Positions 43,961 to 53,991 are shown, numbered from the stretch's first letter. The stretch: 64,000 nucleotides of DNA from Bacillota bacterium (GCA_023393095.1 JAEWMT010000101.1:18973-82972), one strand, 5' to 3'. Notes: generated from the letters alone by a model not told the origin. Numbers and translations are program-made.

Positions 43961-45625
43961 TCACACCTTGAAGCAGCTTCCCCCAACAAATTCCTTTAAG
44001 ATAGAATTCGGTGGAATAATCTCACTTGGAGTTCCTATAAAATAGTCAAGGAATTTCAACAATCGCTTTGCTTCCACGTACTCATCACAATTTCGGTCTA
44101 TTCCAAAAAGAATCGGTTCCGCATACTGTTTCAAAACAGCAAGCTCATAAATCAGCGCTGAATTAAACATAACATCAGCATCTTCCTGGAAGGGGAAGAT
44201 ATTCTCATCCTCTCCCCTACGTACCGAAGGCCACATGGATATTGTTTTCTGCGCCGATGCTCCTCTGGTTCTGGCATCTCTCACCATTCTGCGAATCAGT
44301 CGTCCGTCGGTCGTCGGTATTCGATTGTGCTCATCAATATTTAATTGGGTCAGCGCACTAATATAGATTTTAAATTTACTTTCTCTTGGTAAGGAATACG
44401 ATAAAGCATCATTCAGTCCATGGATACCCTCAATAACTAGGATATCTTCCGGTCCTAAGGTTAGAAAATTACCCTTATACTCTCTTTTTCCTGATACAAA
44501 ATTATAAAATGGTATGTCTACTGTTTTACCATCCAGTAAATCAGTCATATCCTTATTAAATTGTTCCACATCAATTGCTTGTAGTACTTCAAAATTAAAA
44601 TTACCCTGTTCGTCCCTCGGGGTTTTCTCCCTGTCAATAAAATAATTATCCACTGCAATAGGATGGGGCTTCAATCCATGTGCCTTCAGTTGAATACTAA
44701 GGCGGTAGGAAAAGGTGGTCTTACCCGAGGAAGACGGTCCCGCTATCATGATAAATTTCATTTTAGGAGAATTCTTGATGGAATTAGCAATTTCACTAAT
44801 CTTCTTCTCCTGAAGAGCTTCTTGAACCAAGATTAGGTCATTCATTTTACCCTGAGCTATAATATCATTCAGAGCGGCTACGTTGGGTATATCAAGCATT
44901 TTAGCCCACTGATTCGATTCCCTCAAGGTTTCAAAGAGCTTCACCTGTGGAACAAAGGGTGCTACGACGGTAGGGTTTTTCTTGTTCGGTAAGAGTAGAA
45001 GGAAGCCTTTCTCATATGCCATTAAATCAAAATACTTTAACATTCCTGATCTCGGCGGCATATATCCATAATAATAGTCCTCAAAGCCCTCCAGATTGTA
45101 GATATTCGCTTTTGATACCCTGCGGTACCGGAATAATCTTTCCTTATCCTTCATTCCGTATCTATGGAAGAGCTCAATTGCATCATCCGTTCCGATACTT
45201 CGTTTCATAATAGGAATATCCCGTTTTACGATTTCCTTCATCCTACTTTTTACCGCGTTAATACATTCTACACCAATCGGTACCTTCCCGTCATATTCAC
45301 AGTAAAGTCCATTTCCTACGGTATATTCCACTGATATCTTATTGACATTCTCAGCACCAAGTTCCTGATAAAAAGCCTTCAGCATTAAAAGTATCATACC
45401 GCGCATATAGGTCTTACTTCCGGCATCCTCTGCCACCGTAACAAAACGTATATTGCTTTTATCCACGGCACGTTTAAAAAGCTCTCTCAATTTATTATTT
45501 ACAAACGCAAGAATAATCTGATCCCTAAAATTCTTCTGAAAGTCTTTGCTAATTTCTAATAGGGTTGTATTTTCCGGGTATTCATACTCCTTACCGTCAA
45601 TTTTGACCTTAATATTTACACTCAT
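43961..45625 (-). CDS. TGS-domain nucleoside (uridine) kinase-like protein
   Basis: A 554-residue protein of a family widespread in Clostridia. The N-terminal part (about 1-70) is a ThrRS-like TGS domain (VKIDGKEYEYPENTTLLEIS), followed by a ThrRS second-domain-like region. The C-terminal half carries a uridine-kinase/phosphoribulokinase fold: P-loop IAGPSSSGKTTFSYRLS (near 290), AVDNYFIDREKTPRDEQG and VIEGIHGLNDALS. It probably phosphorylates a nucleoside, but the substrate is unproven. I start at 45625 (MSVNIK) because AGGAGGG is nine bases upstream; the frame is open to 45652. It follows trmK by 136 bases on the same strand. Confidence 0.88.
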   Translation of the reverse strand: MSVNIKVKIDGKEYEYPENTTLLEISKDFQKNFRDQIILAFVNNKLRELFKRAVDKSNIRFVTVAEDAGSKTYMRGMILLMLKAFYQELGAENVNKISVEYTVGNGLYCEYDGKVPIGVECINAVKSRMKEIVKRDIPIMKRSIGTDDAIELFHRYGMKDKERLFRYRRVSKANIYNLEGFEDYYYGYMPPRSGMLKYFDLMAYEKGFLLLLPNKKNPTVVAPFVPQVKLFETLRESNQWAKMLDIPNVAALNDIIAQGKMNDLILVQEALQEKKISEIANSIKNSPKMKFIMIAGPSSSGKTTFSYRLSIQLKAHGLKPHPIAVDNYFIDREKTPRDEQGNFNFEVLQAIDVEQFNKDMTDLLDGKTVDIPFYNFVSGKREYKGNFLTLGPEDILVIEGIHGLNDALSYSLPRESKFKIYISALTQLNIDEHNRIPTTDGRLIRRMVRDARTRGASAQKTISMWPSVRRGEDENIFPFQEDADVMFNSALIYELAVLKQYAEPILFGIDRNCDEYVEAKRLLKFLDYFIGTPSEIIPPNSILKEFVGGSCFKV

Positions 45626-45761
45626 TCGTATCATCCCTCCTAAATATTTCAAATGATTTTTTATATAGTGAAAGACAGTCTAAAACTGTTATCTGAATTT
45701 ATACGGTTTATATGGGTTTAGATTCATTATTAAGCCTAAAACTGATTTTATATTTAATCTC

Positions 45762-46544
45762 CTACCCCATACTATCATAATACTTCAGCCCAATTTGGAT
45801 CAGTTCCATCCTATCCTTGATTTCCTCTTGCCTTTGTGAAGAATTTTCTGATTGTCCTGCTGCTAGAGCTTTCAGTATCTCTTTGCATATTTCATAGTCC
45901 CATAGTAAATATTCTTTTAATATCGGGTTCTTCTGCTCCAATAACAGTTTTCCAAAGTAGAAATGTTCTTTTGTCGTAAGTAGATACTTTTTGTACTCTT
46001 TCTTCGTAAGCAAATACTTCTCATGTTCTTCTGTCGACAGAAGATGCTTCTTGTTATGTTCAACATCCCCGGTTGGCACTGCCCGCATCATAAAATAATA
46101 TTTACCATCTTCCTTGACCATATCCTCCCTACTTATGATAAATCCATGGTCGGACAACATTTGTCTGACTTTATAAATCTCAGATTGGGGCTGGAGTATA
46201 AGTTCGTAGGTTGTATTCAGTACCTTTGGTTTACCGGTCAGGATTTGAACAGTCAATTCACCTCCCATACCGGCGATGATTATGGTATCTGCTTCTTTTT
46301 CCTTAAGCTTCTCGAGTCCGTCCGATCTTCTTACTTCAATTCGATCTTCCAGACCATATTTTATTATGTTATCCCGCGCCCTATCAATCGGTCCCTGGTT
46401 CACATCCATCGCTATGATATTCGGCGAAATACTGTTTTGTGCTAAATAGATTGAGGTGTAGGCATGATCACAGCCCACATCTGCGACACGGTTTCCCGGT
46501 GTCACAAGGTCTGCTACCGCCTGTAAACGTTTCGAAAGCTGCAT
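45762..46544 (-). CDS. trmK: tRNA (adenine22-N1)-methyltransferase TrmK
   Basis: SAM-dependent enzyme that makes m1A22 in tRNA. Motif I is VADVGCDHAYTSIYLA, and GMGGELTVQIL and ILQPQSEIYKVR follow. The start at 46544 (MQLSKRLQAVADLV) matches the usual family start and has GGAG six bases upstream; the frame is open to 46571. Between about residues 165 and 195 there is an in-frame insertion of three 10-residue repeats (KYLLTKKEYK type). The total of 260 residues exceeds the usual 230-240. It lies downstream of rpoD in the conserved dgt-dnaG-rpoD-trmK order, but a 197-bp palindrome separates it from rpoD. Confidence 0.92.
   Translation of the reverse strand: MQLSKRLQAVADLVTPGNRVADVGCDHAYTSIYLAQNSISPNIIAMDVNQGPIDRARDNIIKYGLEDRIEVRRSDGLEKLKEKEADTIIIAGMGGELTVQILTGKPKVLNTTYELILQPQSEIYKVRQMLSDHGFIISREDMVKEDGKYYFMMRAVPTGDVEHNKKHLLSTEEHEKYLLTKKEYKKYLLTTKEHFYFGKLLLEQKNPILKEYLLWDYEICKEILKALAAGQSENSSQRQEEIKDRMELIQIGLKYYDSMG
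45961..46050. repeat. Three in-frame 30-bp tandem repeats inside trmK
   Basis: Units at 45961, 45991 and 46021, each containing TTCTT(T/C)(T/C)(G/T)TCG followed by AAGTAGATACTTT-like sequence. Because 30 is a multiple of three the frame is kept, adding 10 residues per unit to a surface region of the enzyme. Confidence 0.8.
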
Positions 46545-46629
46545 ATATTTCTCCATATCGTATATTTTCATTATTTTACCACGCTTTAACCTATATTATC
46601 AATGCTTAAGTAAACCAACGGAAGAAAAA

Positions 46630-46826
46630 GGTTACTATTCACAGTAGGCTAAGCTCTCGGGCATGAACTTCCCTCACACACTAGTTGAAAGACACAGTAC
46701 CAGTTTTGTATGCCACAATCGTACAAGGATGTTCGCTTATGTCATACAAAACTGATATCATGTCTTTCAAATAGTGCATTACAGGAGGTTCATGCCCGAG
46801 AGCTTAGCTGACTTTGAATAGTAACT
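46630..46826. repeat. Long imperfect palindrome, family D-like copy 2
   Basis: Arms GGTTACTATTCACAGTAGGC ... GCTAAGCTCTCGGGCATGAA pair with the complement ending AGTAACT. The centre holds AGTTTTGTATG...CATACAAAACT and GAAAGACA...TGTCTTTC. It lies between rpoD and trmK, starting 85 bases upstream of trmK. Confidence 0.75.
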
Positions 46827-46868
46827 GAAAAAGAGCAACTACAATCCGTAATTTGCGTCGCTCTTTTC
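46827..46868 (-). terminator. Terminator after rpoD
   Basis: GAAAAAGAGC (46827) pairs with GCTCTTTTC (ending 46868) around an AT-rich loop; it lies ten bases after the rpoD stop on the minus strand. It should separate rpoD from trmK transcription. Confidence 0.75.
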
Positions 46869-46877
46869 TTCCTTTTA

Positions 46878-47975
46878 TTATTCGAGGTAATCCTTTAATT
46901 TACGGCTTCTGCTCGGATGTCTTAATTTACGAAGTGCCTTCGCTTCTATCTGTCTGATACGTTCTCTAGTTACATTGAATTCCTTGCCTACCTCTTCTAG
47001 GGTACGTGCACGGCCGTCATCCAGACCAAAACGAAGTCTTAGTACCTTCTGTTCTCTTTCGGTAAGAGTTCCGAGTACCTCCACCAGCTGCTCCTTGAGT
47101 AAGGTAAATGCTGCGGCATCTGCCGGTACCGGTACATTATCATCTTGTATGAAATCACCCAGATGACTGTCCTCTTCCTCACCGATGGGAGTCTCTAAGG
47201 ATACTGGCTCCTGGGAGATCTTCTGAATCTCTCTAACCCTTTCTACAGGCATATTCATTACTTCGGATATCTCCTCCGGTGATGGTTCCCTGCCTAATTC
47301 CTGAAGAAGCTGGCGTTGAACACGAGTTAATTTATTAATGGTTTCCACCATATGAACCGGAATACGAATGGTTCTTGCCTGATCCGCAATCGCTCTTGTG
47401 ATAGCTTGTCTGATCCACCAGGTAGCATAAGTACTGAACTTGTAGCCCTTACGATAATCAAACTTCTCAACTGCTTTAATCAAACCAAGATTTCCTTCTT
47501 GTATTAAATCTAAGAACAACATACCTCGTCCCACATAACGTTTTGCTATGCTGACTACGAGACGCAGATTCGCTTCCGCCAGACGTTTCTTGGCGTAATC
47601 ATCGCCTTCCTCCATCTTTCTTGCTAGCTCAATTTCCTCATCCGCATTTAAAAGCTGAACCTTACCAATCTCCTTTAGATACATACGAACAGGATCTTCA
47701 ATATTAATGCCTTCCGGAATAGTCAAATCTATGGTTTCTAATTCTTCCTCATCATCAAGTATGATTTCCTCTTCTTCCTCTTCCTCCGAAATCCTGAGAA
47801 CATCAACGTTGTGCTTTTCGAGGTAATCATATATTTTCTCGATACGCTGCGCATCCAATTCCATATCTGCAAAAAAGTCATTTACTTCTTGAAATTCAAG
47901 GACATTTTTCTTCTTCTCTGCAAATGCCAGCAATTCCTTCAGTCTCTCCGTAAACTTAATAATATTTTCGTCCAT
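46878..47975 (-). CDS. rpoD: RNA polymerase primary sigma factor SigA
   Basis: The housekeeping sigma factor, 365 residues. An acidic N-terminal region with a Glu run (about 60-75, [14 protein letters not shown]) precedes region 1.2 ([20 protein letters not shown]). Region 2 has [20 protein letters not shown] and [20 protein letters not shown], and region 4.2 has TREQ-like [26 protein letters not shown] lies seven bases before the ATG. Third gene of dgt-dnaG-rpoD, the macromolecular-synthesis operon arrangement conserved in Firmicutes. Confidence 0.98.
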   Translation of the reverse strand: MDENIIKFTERLKELLAFAEKKKNVLEFQEVNDFFADMELDAQRIEKIYDYLEKHNVDVLRISEEEEEEEIILDDEEELETIDLTIPEGINIEDPVRMYLKEIGKVQLLNADEEIELARKMEEGDDYAKKRLAEANLRLVVSIAKRYVGRGMLFLDLIQEGNLGLIKAVEKFDYRKGYKFSTYATWWIRQAITRAIADQARTIRIPVHMVETINKLTRVQRQLLQELGREPSPEEISEVMNMPVERVREIQKISQEPVSLETPIGEEEDSHLGDFIQDDNVPVPADAAAFTLLKEQLVEVLGTLTEREQKVLRLRFGLDDGRARTLEEVGKEFNVTRERIRQIEAKALRKLRHPSRSRKLKDYLE

Positions 47976-48079
47976 AGATAATCCTTCCTTTTCAAACTCT
48001 TTTTATATTTTAACCATCATTTAATGAAATATGCAATTTATGCTGGTTATGGGCTTTCCTGTGTAATCTCATGCTGTGG

Positions 48080-49861
48080 TTAATTCGTAAATGGTAAAAT
48101 TCTTCTCTTTAGTTCTTTCTTTTCTGTAATGATTTTCATAAGCAGCTGCGTATCATTGATTTCAATTGCCTTCTTACTCTGCTTGTCCAAACTGTATTCC
48201 TTCAGCTTGAATACAGTATCATGTAGCGCCTTTAGTCTACCGGCCTCATCCATCTCACCTCGGATTCTAGCCGAGAACAATCCCGCCACCTCGGATTGCT
48301 CCTCCTTATTCTGAAAATAACTGATAATCTTCGCCGGGTTGACCTGGTGTTCTTTCTCATACTGTTCAAATACCAAGGCGGCTACTTCCTGATATATGCC
48401 ATCAGCAAAATCCTCCGGACCCAGAAAGCCTTTTATCTTCTCGAACAGGCTATTGTCTTCGATCAGCCAGGTAAGCATTAGCTTCTGGGATTTGGAAATT
48501 CCGTCCTCTTGTATTTTCTTTCCCTTCCCGGATTCATTATGATATTCCTTTGGTTCTGTTAGTCCCATGACCATCTGAGAACCAAACTTATTCACAAGTC
48601 TACGAAGCTGCTCTACATCAATCTGATATTCCTTTGCAACTGCATCAATATAAAAATTACGCTCCAGCTCTTCGCTGAATGTTATCAGTTTTTTAGCCGT
48701 TTCATGAAAAAATCTTGTCTTCTGCTCCGGATCCTGAAGGTTATATTCCGTCTGCAATATATCAATTTCAAAGAAGAAGCTACTCTTCGCTTCATTGATA
48801 CGTTTCTGATATTCCTCTGCTCCTAGCGCCTTGATAAACTCATCCGGATCCTTATAAGGCTTCATATTCAGTACTTTTACTGTTAATCCTGCTTCTTTTA
48901 GGATGGGAATCGCACGAAGAGTTGCTTGAATACCGGCACCGTCACTATCAAAGGTGAGTATTACCTCATTGGTATATCTCTTGATCAGATTTGCGTGAAA
49001 CCCGGTAAAGGCTGTTCCAAGCGCAGCTACCGCATTGGTGAAGCCTGCCTGATGAAGGGCAATTACATCCATATATCCTTCACAGATTAACAGCTGAGTC
49101 TTCCTGGATGATCTTGCAAAATTCAGACCATAGAGATTCCGGCTTTTATCAAAGATCATAGTTTCCGGAGAATTTAAATATTTTGGCTCGCCCTCTCCCA
49201 TGACTCGGCCGCCAAATGCAATGACGCGGTGGTTAATGTCCATGATGGGGAACATAACCCGGTTCCAGAACTTATCATGGCCGCCGCGTTTCTCATCAAT
49301 GGATATCAGCCCTGACTGCTTTAATAGACTGTCCTCATAACCCAGTCCTTTCAGATATTTGTACAGATCATCACTGTATTTATTCGAATATCCTAAACCG
49401 AACTGTTTTACCATGTCTTCTGACAATCCCCTATGAACCAGATATTCATGTGCCGTCTTACCTCGTGATGAAAGCAGTTGATAATAAAAATACTTCGCTG
49501 CCTGCTTATTAATCTCCAGTATCTTACTTCTTAAATCCGACTGCCGCTTTGCTTCTTCCGAATATTCCTGTTCGGGAAGAGCAACGCCTGCACGTTCTGC
49601 GAGATGCTTCAAGGTATCCAAGAACGTATAGTTCTCATATTCCATAATAAAGGTAAATACATTCCCTCCAACCCCACAGCCAAAACAGTGATACATCTGT
49701 TTTGAAGCACTGACGGAAAAGGAGGGTGTTTTCTCATTATGAAATGGACATAAGCCCATATAATTACTGCCTTTTTTCTGTAATTTTATGTAGGAGCCGA
49801 TGACATTAACGATATCATTCTTGCTTCTGATCTCTTCTACTAGCTCGTCCGGATAAAACAT
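48080..49861 (-). CDS. dnaG: DNA primase
   Basis: Synthesises RNA primers at the replication fork. The zinc-binding domain has CPFHNEKTPSFSV and YHCFGCGVGGNVF (residues about 38-68). The TOPRIM core has LLICEGYMDVIALHQAG and LTFDSDGAGIQA. The helicase-binding C-terminal region (about 440-593) is more divergent, as usual. The 593 residues are full length. AGGAGG lies seven bases before the ATG. It lies 104 bases upstream of rpoD and 27 bases after dgt. Confidence 0.98.
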   Translation of the reverse strand: MFYPDELVEEIRSKNDIVNVIGSYIKLQKKGSNYMGLCPFHNEKTPSFSVSASKQMYHCFGCGVGGNVFTFIMEYENYTFLDTLKHLAERAGVALPEQEYSEEAKRQSDLRSKILEINKQAAKYFYYQLLSSRGKTAHEYLVHRGLSEDMVKQFGLGYSNKYSDDLYKYLKGLGYEDSLLKQSGLISIDEKRGGHDKFWNRVMFPIMDINHRVIAFGGRVMGEGEPKYLNSPETMIFDKSRNLYGLNFARSSRKTQLLICEGYMDVIALHQAGFTNAVAALGTAFTGFHANLIKRYTNEVILTFDSDGAGIQATLRAIPILKEAGLTVKVLNMKPYKDPDEFIKALGAEEYQKRINEAKSSFFFEIDILQTEYNLQDPEQKTRFFHETAKKLITFSEELERNFYIDAVAKEYQIDVEQLRRLVNKFGSQMVMGLTEPKEYHNESGKGKKIQEDGISKSQKLMLTWLIEDNSLFEKIKGFLGPEDFADGIYQEVAALVFEQYEKEHQVNPAKIISYFQNKEEQSEVAGLFSARIRGEMDEAGRLKALHDTVFKLKEYSLDKQSKKAIEINDTQLLMKIITEKKELKRRILPFTN

Positions 49862-49888
49862 ATCGAACTCCTCCTATTTATATTAACA

Positions 49889-50911
49889 CTAATAAATACT
49901 CCAAGCTGAGGGAATCATTAATTCCTTGAACTTGGCAACAGCATAATTATCCGTCATTCCGGCAATATAGTCACAAACCATTCGGTAAGATGGCTCCTTC
50001 AGCTGTTCCATCCGGTGGTGGTATTCTTCGGGTAGATATTCCAGATGTTGTTCATAATATTGAAATAACTGTTCCAATAGACGTTCCGCCTGTTCCTCCT
50101 GTGCCTTGGCCTTCTTATTCATATACACACTTTCAAACATATACTCTCTTAAATCACGCATCGCTGTGCTAATCTTGGCGGACATTATGATATCCCCCTG
50201 ACTTAAGCTGTTTAAGATGATATCATGAGTGAAGGTATCCAGTCGCTCTCCAAGATTATGACCGAGAATATCGGTATATTCATGAGGTATATCCTCTTCT
50301 TTAATGATACGCCCCCGGATTGCGTCATCAATATCATGATTAATATACGCTATTTTATCACAAAGTCTTACAATTTTCCCTTCCAAAGTAGAAGGATTGC
50401 CTTTCGTCTGGTGGTTTTTAATGCCATCCCGAACTTCCTTCGACAGATTCAGACCTTTTCCGTGTTTCTCAATCACTTCAACCACTCGAATGCTTTGTAT
50501 ATGATGCTCAAAGCCTACCGGGCAGATACGATTCAAAGCTCTTTCTCCAGCATGTCCAAAGGGAGTATGTCCCAAATCATGGCCCAAAGCAATTGCTTCC
50601 GTAAGATCTTCATTCAGAAGCAGGGACTTCGCAATGGTTCTGGCAATCTGAGCAACCTCAAGAGTATGGGTCAGTCTTGTCCTGTAATGATCTCCCTCCG
50701 GTGCAAGAAATACCTGTGTCTTATGCTTTAGTCTGCGAAAAGCCTTACAATGTATTATCTTATCACGGTCCTTTTGATAAATGGGCCTGATATCACAGGG
50801 TTCTTCATAAAAATCCCTTCCCTGTGACTGATCGGAATAAGCAGCATACGGGCTAAGTATCTTATGTTCTCTTTGCTCCAGCATTTGTCTTATATTCAGG
50901 TTATGCTCCAT
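49889..50911 (-). CDS. dgt: dGTPase-like deoxynucleotide triphosphohydrolase (HD domain)
   Basis: An HD-domain dNTP triphosphohydrolase. Metal-binding motifs are RLTHTLEVAQIARTIA and the central ALGHDLGHTPFGHAGERAL. The start region EHKILSPYAAYSDQSQGRD and CKAFRRLKHKTQVFLAPEGD are typical of the short deoxyguanosinetriphosphate triphosphohydrolase-like family. I start at 50911 (MEHNLNIRQ) because GGAGGG is four bases upstream; the frame is open to 50941. First gene of dgt-dnaG-rpoD, as in many Clostridia, linking dNTP pools with priming. Confidence 0.93.
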   Translation of the reverse strand: MEHNLNIRQMLEQREHKILSPYAAYSDQSQGRDFYEEPCDIRPIYQKDRDKIIHCKAFRRLKHKTQVFLAPEGDHYRTRLTHTLEVAQIARTIAKSLLLNEDLTEAIALGHDLGHTPFGHAGERALNRICPVGFEHHIQSIRVVEVIEKHGKGLNLSKEVRDGIKNHQTKGNPSTLEGKIVRLCDKIAYINHDIDDAIRGRIIKEEDIPHEYTDILGHNLGERLDTFTHDIILNSLSQGDIIMSAKISTAMRDLREYMFESVYMNKKAKAQEEQAERLLEQLFQYYEQHLEYLPEEYHHRMEQLKEPSYRMVCDYIAGMTDNYAVAKFKELMIPSAWSIY

Positions 50912-51396
50912 GTTTCCCTCCATAGATGCAATCAACGTCATACAACAAAAGCAAAATCATAATCTCCACAATTTCATAAGACTAATTAACGCTTATACTA
51001 CTAATATTCTACACGGACTTCCTATTTCCTTTTTTCTTTTTTTAAAATTTTATTTAAACTAAAATTCATTAACTACTACACTTTACTATGGAAGAGTGCT
51101 TCACAGTATTCCTAATATCATATATGCCTAAAATACGATACCCCATAAAACTCAAGCAATATAAAAAGCTGTTACTCTTTTCAGGAAAGTACTTAGTGTT
51201 TTTCTAACTTCATTAATTTCGGTCATACAAATATAGAGGAAACTGAATATCAATCTCCTCTATATTAAAGCATTCTCATTTTTATATTTTACATTTGAAT
51301 GAATGATAACAAAAAACGCTTAGTTATACTATTTCTAAATTTAATTTTATGAACCTAGTAATTTATATACTTCCTGTGCAATAATTATCTTGTCTG
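50912..51396. other. AT-rich intergenic region between the feo and dgt operons
   Basis: About 485 bases holding the dgt promoter (not identified) and the end of the feo transcript. Besides the hairpin at 51230-51266 nothing is recognised. Confidence 0.35.
51230..51266. terminator. Hairpin downstream of the feo operon
   Basis: AATATAGAGGA and its exact complement TCCTCTATATT enclose a 15-base loop. It is 131 bases after the Cys-rich protein gene; no T-run follows on the minus strand, so its terminator role is tentative. Confidence 0.45.
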
Positions 51397-51534
51397 TTAA
51401 TGACATTTATTCTTCAGCTGACAATTATCACAGCCTCCACAGCAGGATTTCCCCGCCTTCACATCCTTTGTTTTCTTATAGATAATAAATCCTGTATAAG
51501 CTAAGATGACAGCTCCGATGATATATCCTATCAT
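51397..51534 (-). CDS. FeoB-associated Cys-rich membrane protein
   Basis: A 45-residue protein starting MIGYIIGAVILAYTGFIIYK (one membrane helix) and ending in KSCCGGCDNCQLKNKCH, a dense Cys cluster that could bind iron. This is the small FeoB-associated Cys-rich family found downstream of feoB in many Firmicutes. AAAGGAG lies five bases before the ATG. It is 92 bases after feoB on the same strand. It may assist ferrous iron transfer, analogous to FeoC, but this is inference. Confidence 0.85.
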   Translation of the reverse strand: MIGYIIGAVILAYTGFIIYKKTKDVKAGKSCCGGCDNCQLKNKCH

Positions 51535-51626
51535 ATAAGCTCCTTTCCGCTAACCAAGTAGCAATAAGACACTAAGGCATGTTCAAAACTCTTATATTAA
51601 TAACAATGGCGATAAATTTAGTTCTA

Positions 51627-53687
51627 TTATTTTACAAACAGGCTCCCGATCTGATAGATCAAGGTGGAAGCCAGCAATGCTACGCCTAGCTGAAAGACAA
51701 CAGTAAAGAGCGTCCATTTTACTGATCGCATCTCACGCTGAATCACTCCGATCGTAGCTGCACAGGGAATATACAAAAGGCTGAACACCATGAGCGCATA
51801 AGCGTTCAGTGCTCCAAAGCCAGACTGACCGAGAATCTCAATCAGACTTTTCATCCCCTGTGGAGAGGTGATGTTACCAATATGAAATAGCACGCTGAAG
51901 CTGGATACTACAACCTCCTTGGCAGCGATACCTGAGATTAGTGCAACTACAACCTGCCACATCCCAAGTCCTGCGGGTGCCAGTACAGGTGCAAGTGCTT
52001 TACCGATAATAGCCCCAAAGCTTAGAGACATATCCTTAACCATTCCGGTAGGTCCAAAATTCAGAATAAACCAGATCACTACGGAGGCAGCGAAAATGGT
52101 CGTTCCTGCCTTGGTCAGATAATCCTTTACTTTTTCCCATACATAAATCATGATCGTGTATTGATTCGGTACTTTATATTCCGGTAGTTCAATTAATAAT
52201 GCATTACCCTGGTCTTCAGATGATTTACTCTTCATTACAAAGGCTACCGTAATTGCTACGATAATCCCGATCAGATACATCGAAAAGGCAGCAAACATTG
52301 CCATCCTACCAAAGAACATTTGAGAAAATAGAACATAAATCGGAAGTCGGGCACTGCAGGACATGAAAGGTGTAACCAGAATCGTACGGCGGCGGTCCTT
52401 CATATTTTCTAGTGATCTCGATGCCATAATCGCAGGTACGGTACAGCCAAATCCCAATAGCATAGGAATAAATGCTCTTCCGGAGAGACCTAGCTTACCC
52501 ATGATATTATCCATAATATATGCTACTCTGGCCATATAGCCGCTGTCCTCCAGATATGCCAAAGCAAGGAACAGAATGAATATATTGGGGAGGAAGGTTA
52601 AGATACCCCCAACTCCTGCAATAATTCCGTCTACGATTAAGGAAGTAATGAAATCTCCGGCATTAATACTAGTTAACAGGTTAAGTACGGAATCGGAGAA
52701 TACTTCAAGAAAAATTTCAAAACCGCTTTTTATAAAATCACCAATTTGAAACGTTAGGAAAAATACGAATGCCATAATCAAGAGAAAAATTGGAAGACCA
52801 AAGTAGCGGTGAGTCAGTATTCTATCAACCTTATCTGTCGCTGCCGATTTACTGCTCTTATTCACAAGCACTTCCTCAATAATTTCTTCAATAAAATCGA
52901 ACTTTTGATTTATGATTTCTTCCTCATAGCTATGTTTTACAACCTCCTTTAAATCAATCGGATATTGTCCAAGAATTGCCTGATCCATCTCCAATAATTT
53001 AATTGCATGCCATCTGATATTATTGATATCACTGTACTTTTCACAAAGCAGGTCACTAACTTCATCTATTTTATCCTCAATCTCAGCACTGTAAACCACC
53101 GGGTAATCATTGTGATGTTCATGCTTATGTCCCTGACAATTTATAATCTTATTACTATGATGATGCTCAAGATTATGATCAATGCTTTTATTTCTGTGAT
53201 GTGCAACCGTATGCATTAGGATATCCAGTCCGGTTCTCTTCCTTGCCGATACCGGAATCACCGGAATCCCTAACATTTCGGGCAGTCTATGGAGATCAAT
53301 CTCCATACCTCTTTCCTCTACAATATCCATCATATTGAGTGCCATAACCACCGGCTTGCCAAGTTCAATCAGCTGAAGCGTCAGATAAAGATTTCTTTCC
53401 AGATTAGAGGCATCTACTACATTCACAATCACGTCAACGTTGGAGGTCAGAATATATTCTCTGGAAACCCTTTCTTCCATCGTATAGGAGGTAAGGCTGT
53501 AAATACCCGGTAAATCTACCAACTTAAAGCGGTTATCGTGATTCTTAAATGCACCTTCTTTTTTCTCAACGGTTACACCCGGCCAATTGGCAACCTTAAG
53601 ATTTGCTCCAGTATAAGCATTGAATAATGTAGTCTTACCACAGTTTGGATTACCAATAAAGCCAACCTGGATTTCTTCCTTCATCAT
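51627..53687 (-). CDS. feoB: Ferrous iron transport protein B
   Basis: The membrane iron(II) permease with an N-terminal G domain: G1 GNPNCGKTT (residues 12-20), G3 DLPG and G4 NMMD. A His-rich stretch (about 165-195, EHHHSNKI and GHKHEHHND) lies at the end of the G domain, a plausible metal-sensing or metal-delivery segment. The permease part (about 285-686) contains two gate regions with LLGFGCTVPAIMASR and IPCAATIGVIQRE. The 686 residues are full length. AAGGAGG precedes the ATG; the start overlaps the feoA stop by four bases, indicating translational coupling. Confidence 0.97.
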   Translation of the reverse strand: MMKEEIQVGFIGNPNCGKTTLFNAYTGANLKVANWPGVTVEKKEGAFKNHDNRFKLVDLPGIYSLTSYTMEERVSREYILTSNVDVIVNVVDASNLERNLYLTLQLIELGKPVVMALNMMDIVEERGMEIDLHRLPEMLGIPVIPVSARKRTGLDILMHTVAHHRNKSIDHNLEHHHSNKIINCQGHKHEHHNDYPVVYSAEIEDKIDEVSDLLCEKYSDINNIRWHAIKLLEMDQAILGQYPIDLKEVVKHSYEEEIINQKFDFIEEIIEEVLVNKSSKSAATDKVDRILTHRYFGLPIFLLIMAFVFFLTFQIGDFIKSGFEIFLEVFSDSVLNLLTSINAGDFITSLIVDGIIAGVGGILTFLPNIFILFLALAYLEDSGYMARVAYIMDNIMGKLGLSGRAFIPMLLGFGCTVPAIMASRSLENMKDRRRTILVTPFMSCSARLPIYVLFSQMFFGRMAMFAAFSMYLIGIIVAITVAFVMKSKSSEDQGNALLIELPEYKVPNQYTIMIYVWEKVKDYLTKAGTTIFAASVVIWFILNFGPTGMVKDMSLSFGAIIGKALAPVLAPAGLGMWQVVVALISGIAAKEVVVSSFSVLFHIGNITSPQGMKSLIEILGQSGFGALNAYALMVFSLLYIPCAATIGVIQREMRSVKWTLFTVVFQLGVALLASTLIYQIGSLFVK

Positions 53688-53908
53688 GACACCTCCTTCA
53701 TATGGATTGCTTCTGCTAATTTTCTACCCAAGGCCAATCTGCTTCCTCGTACCATCAAAATTACAGAACCTCCACCGTTGCGGTTTAATATTCTGATATT
53801 CGTTCCCTTGGTAAGTCCCAAAGCTTCGAGTCTTCGCATCGTTGCCATATCAAGATTCATGGAATTCACTTTATAAATGATGCCGATTTTTCCTTTATGT
53901 AATGTCAT
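53684..53908 (-). CDS. feoA: Ferrous iron transport protein A
   Basis: An SH3-fold partner of FeoB, 74 residues. It has MRRLEALGLTKGTNIRILNR and MVRGSRLALGRKLAEAI, the usual FeoA pattern. I start at 53908 (MTLHKG), with AGAGGA eight bases upstream; the frame is open to 53932. It is the first gene of feoA-feoB-Cys-rich and lies behind a Fur-box promoter. Confidence 0.93.
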   Translation of the reverse strand: MTLHKGKIGIIYKVNSMNLDMATMRRLEALGLTKGTNIRILNRNGGGSVILMVRGSRLALGRKLAEAIHMKEVS

Positions 53909-53964
53909 AATCTCAATCCTCTCTGCCTGCAATCAAGCATCTCCGGTTACCTATTGTTTCTAAT

Positions 53965-53979
53965 TGATAATAATTCTCA
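53965..53979. promoter_or_regulatory. Fur box of the feo operon
   Basis: TGATAATAATTCTCA matches the 7-1-7 Fur consensus TGATAATNATTATCA at all but one defined position. It lies just downstream of the -10 box, so iron-loaded Fur should block transcription. Confidence 0.75.
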
Positions 53980-53991
53980 TTTGCTATTACA

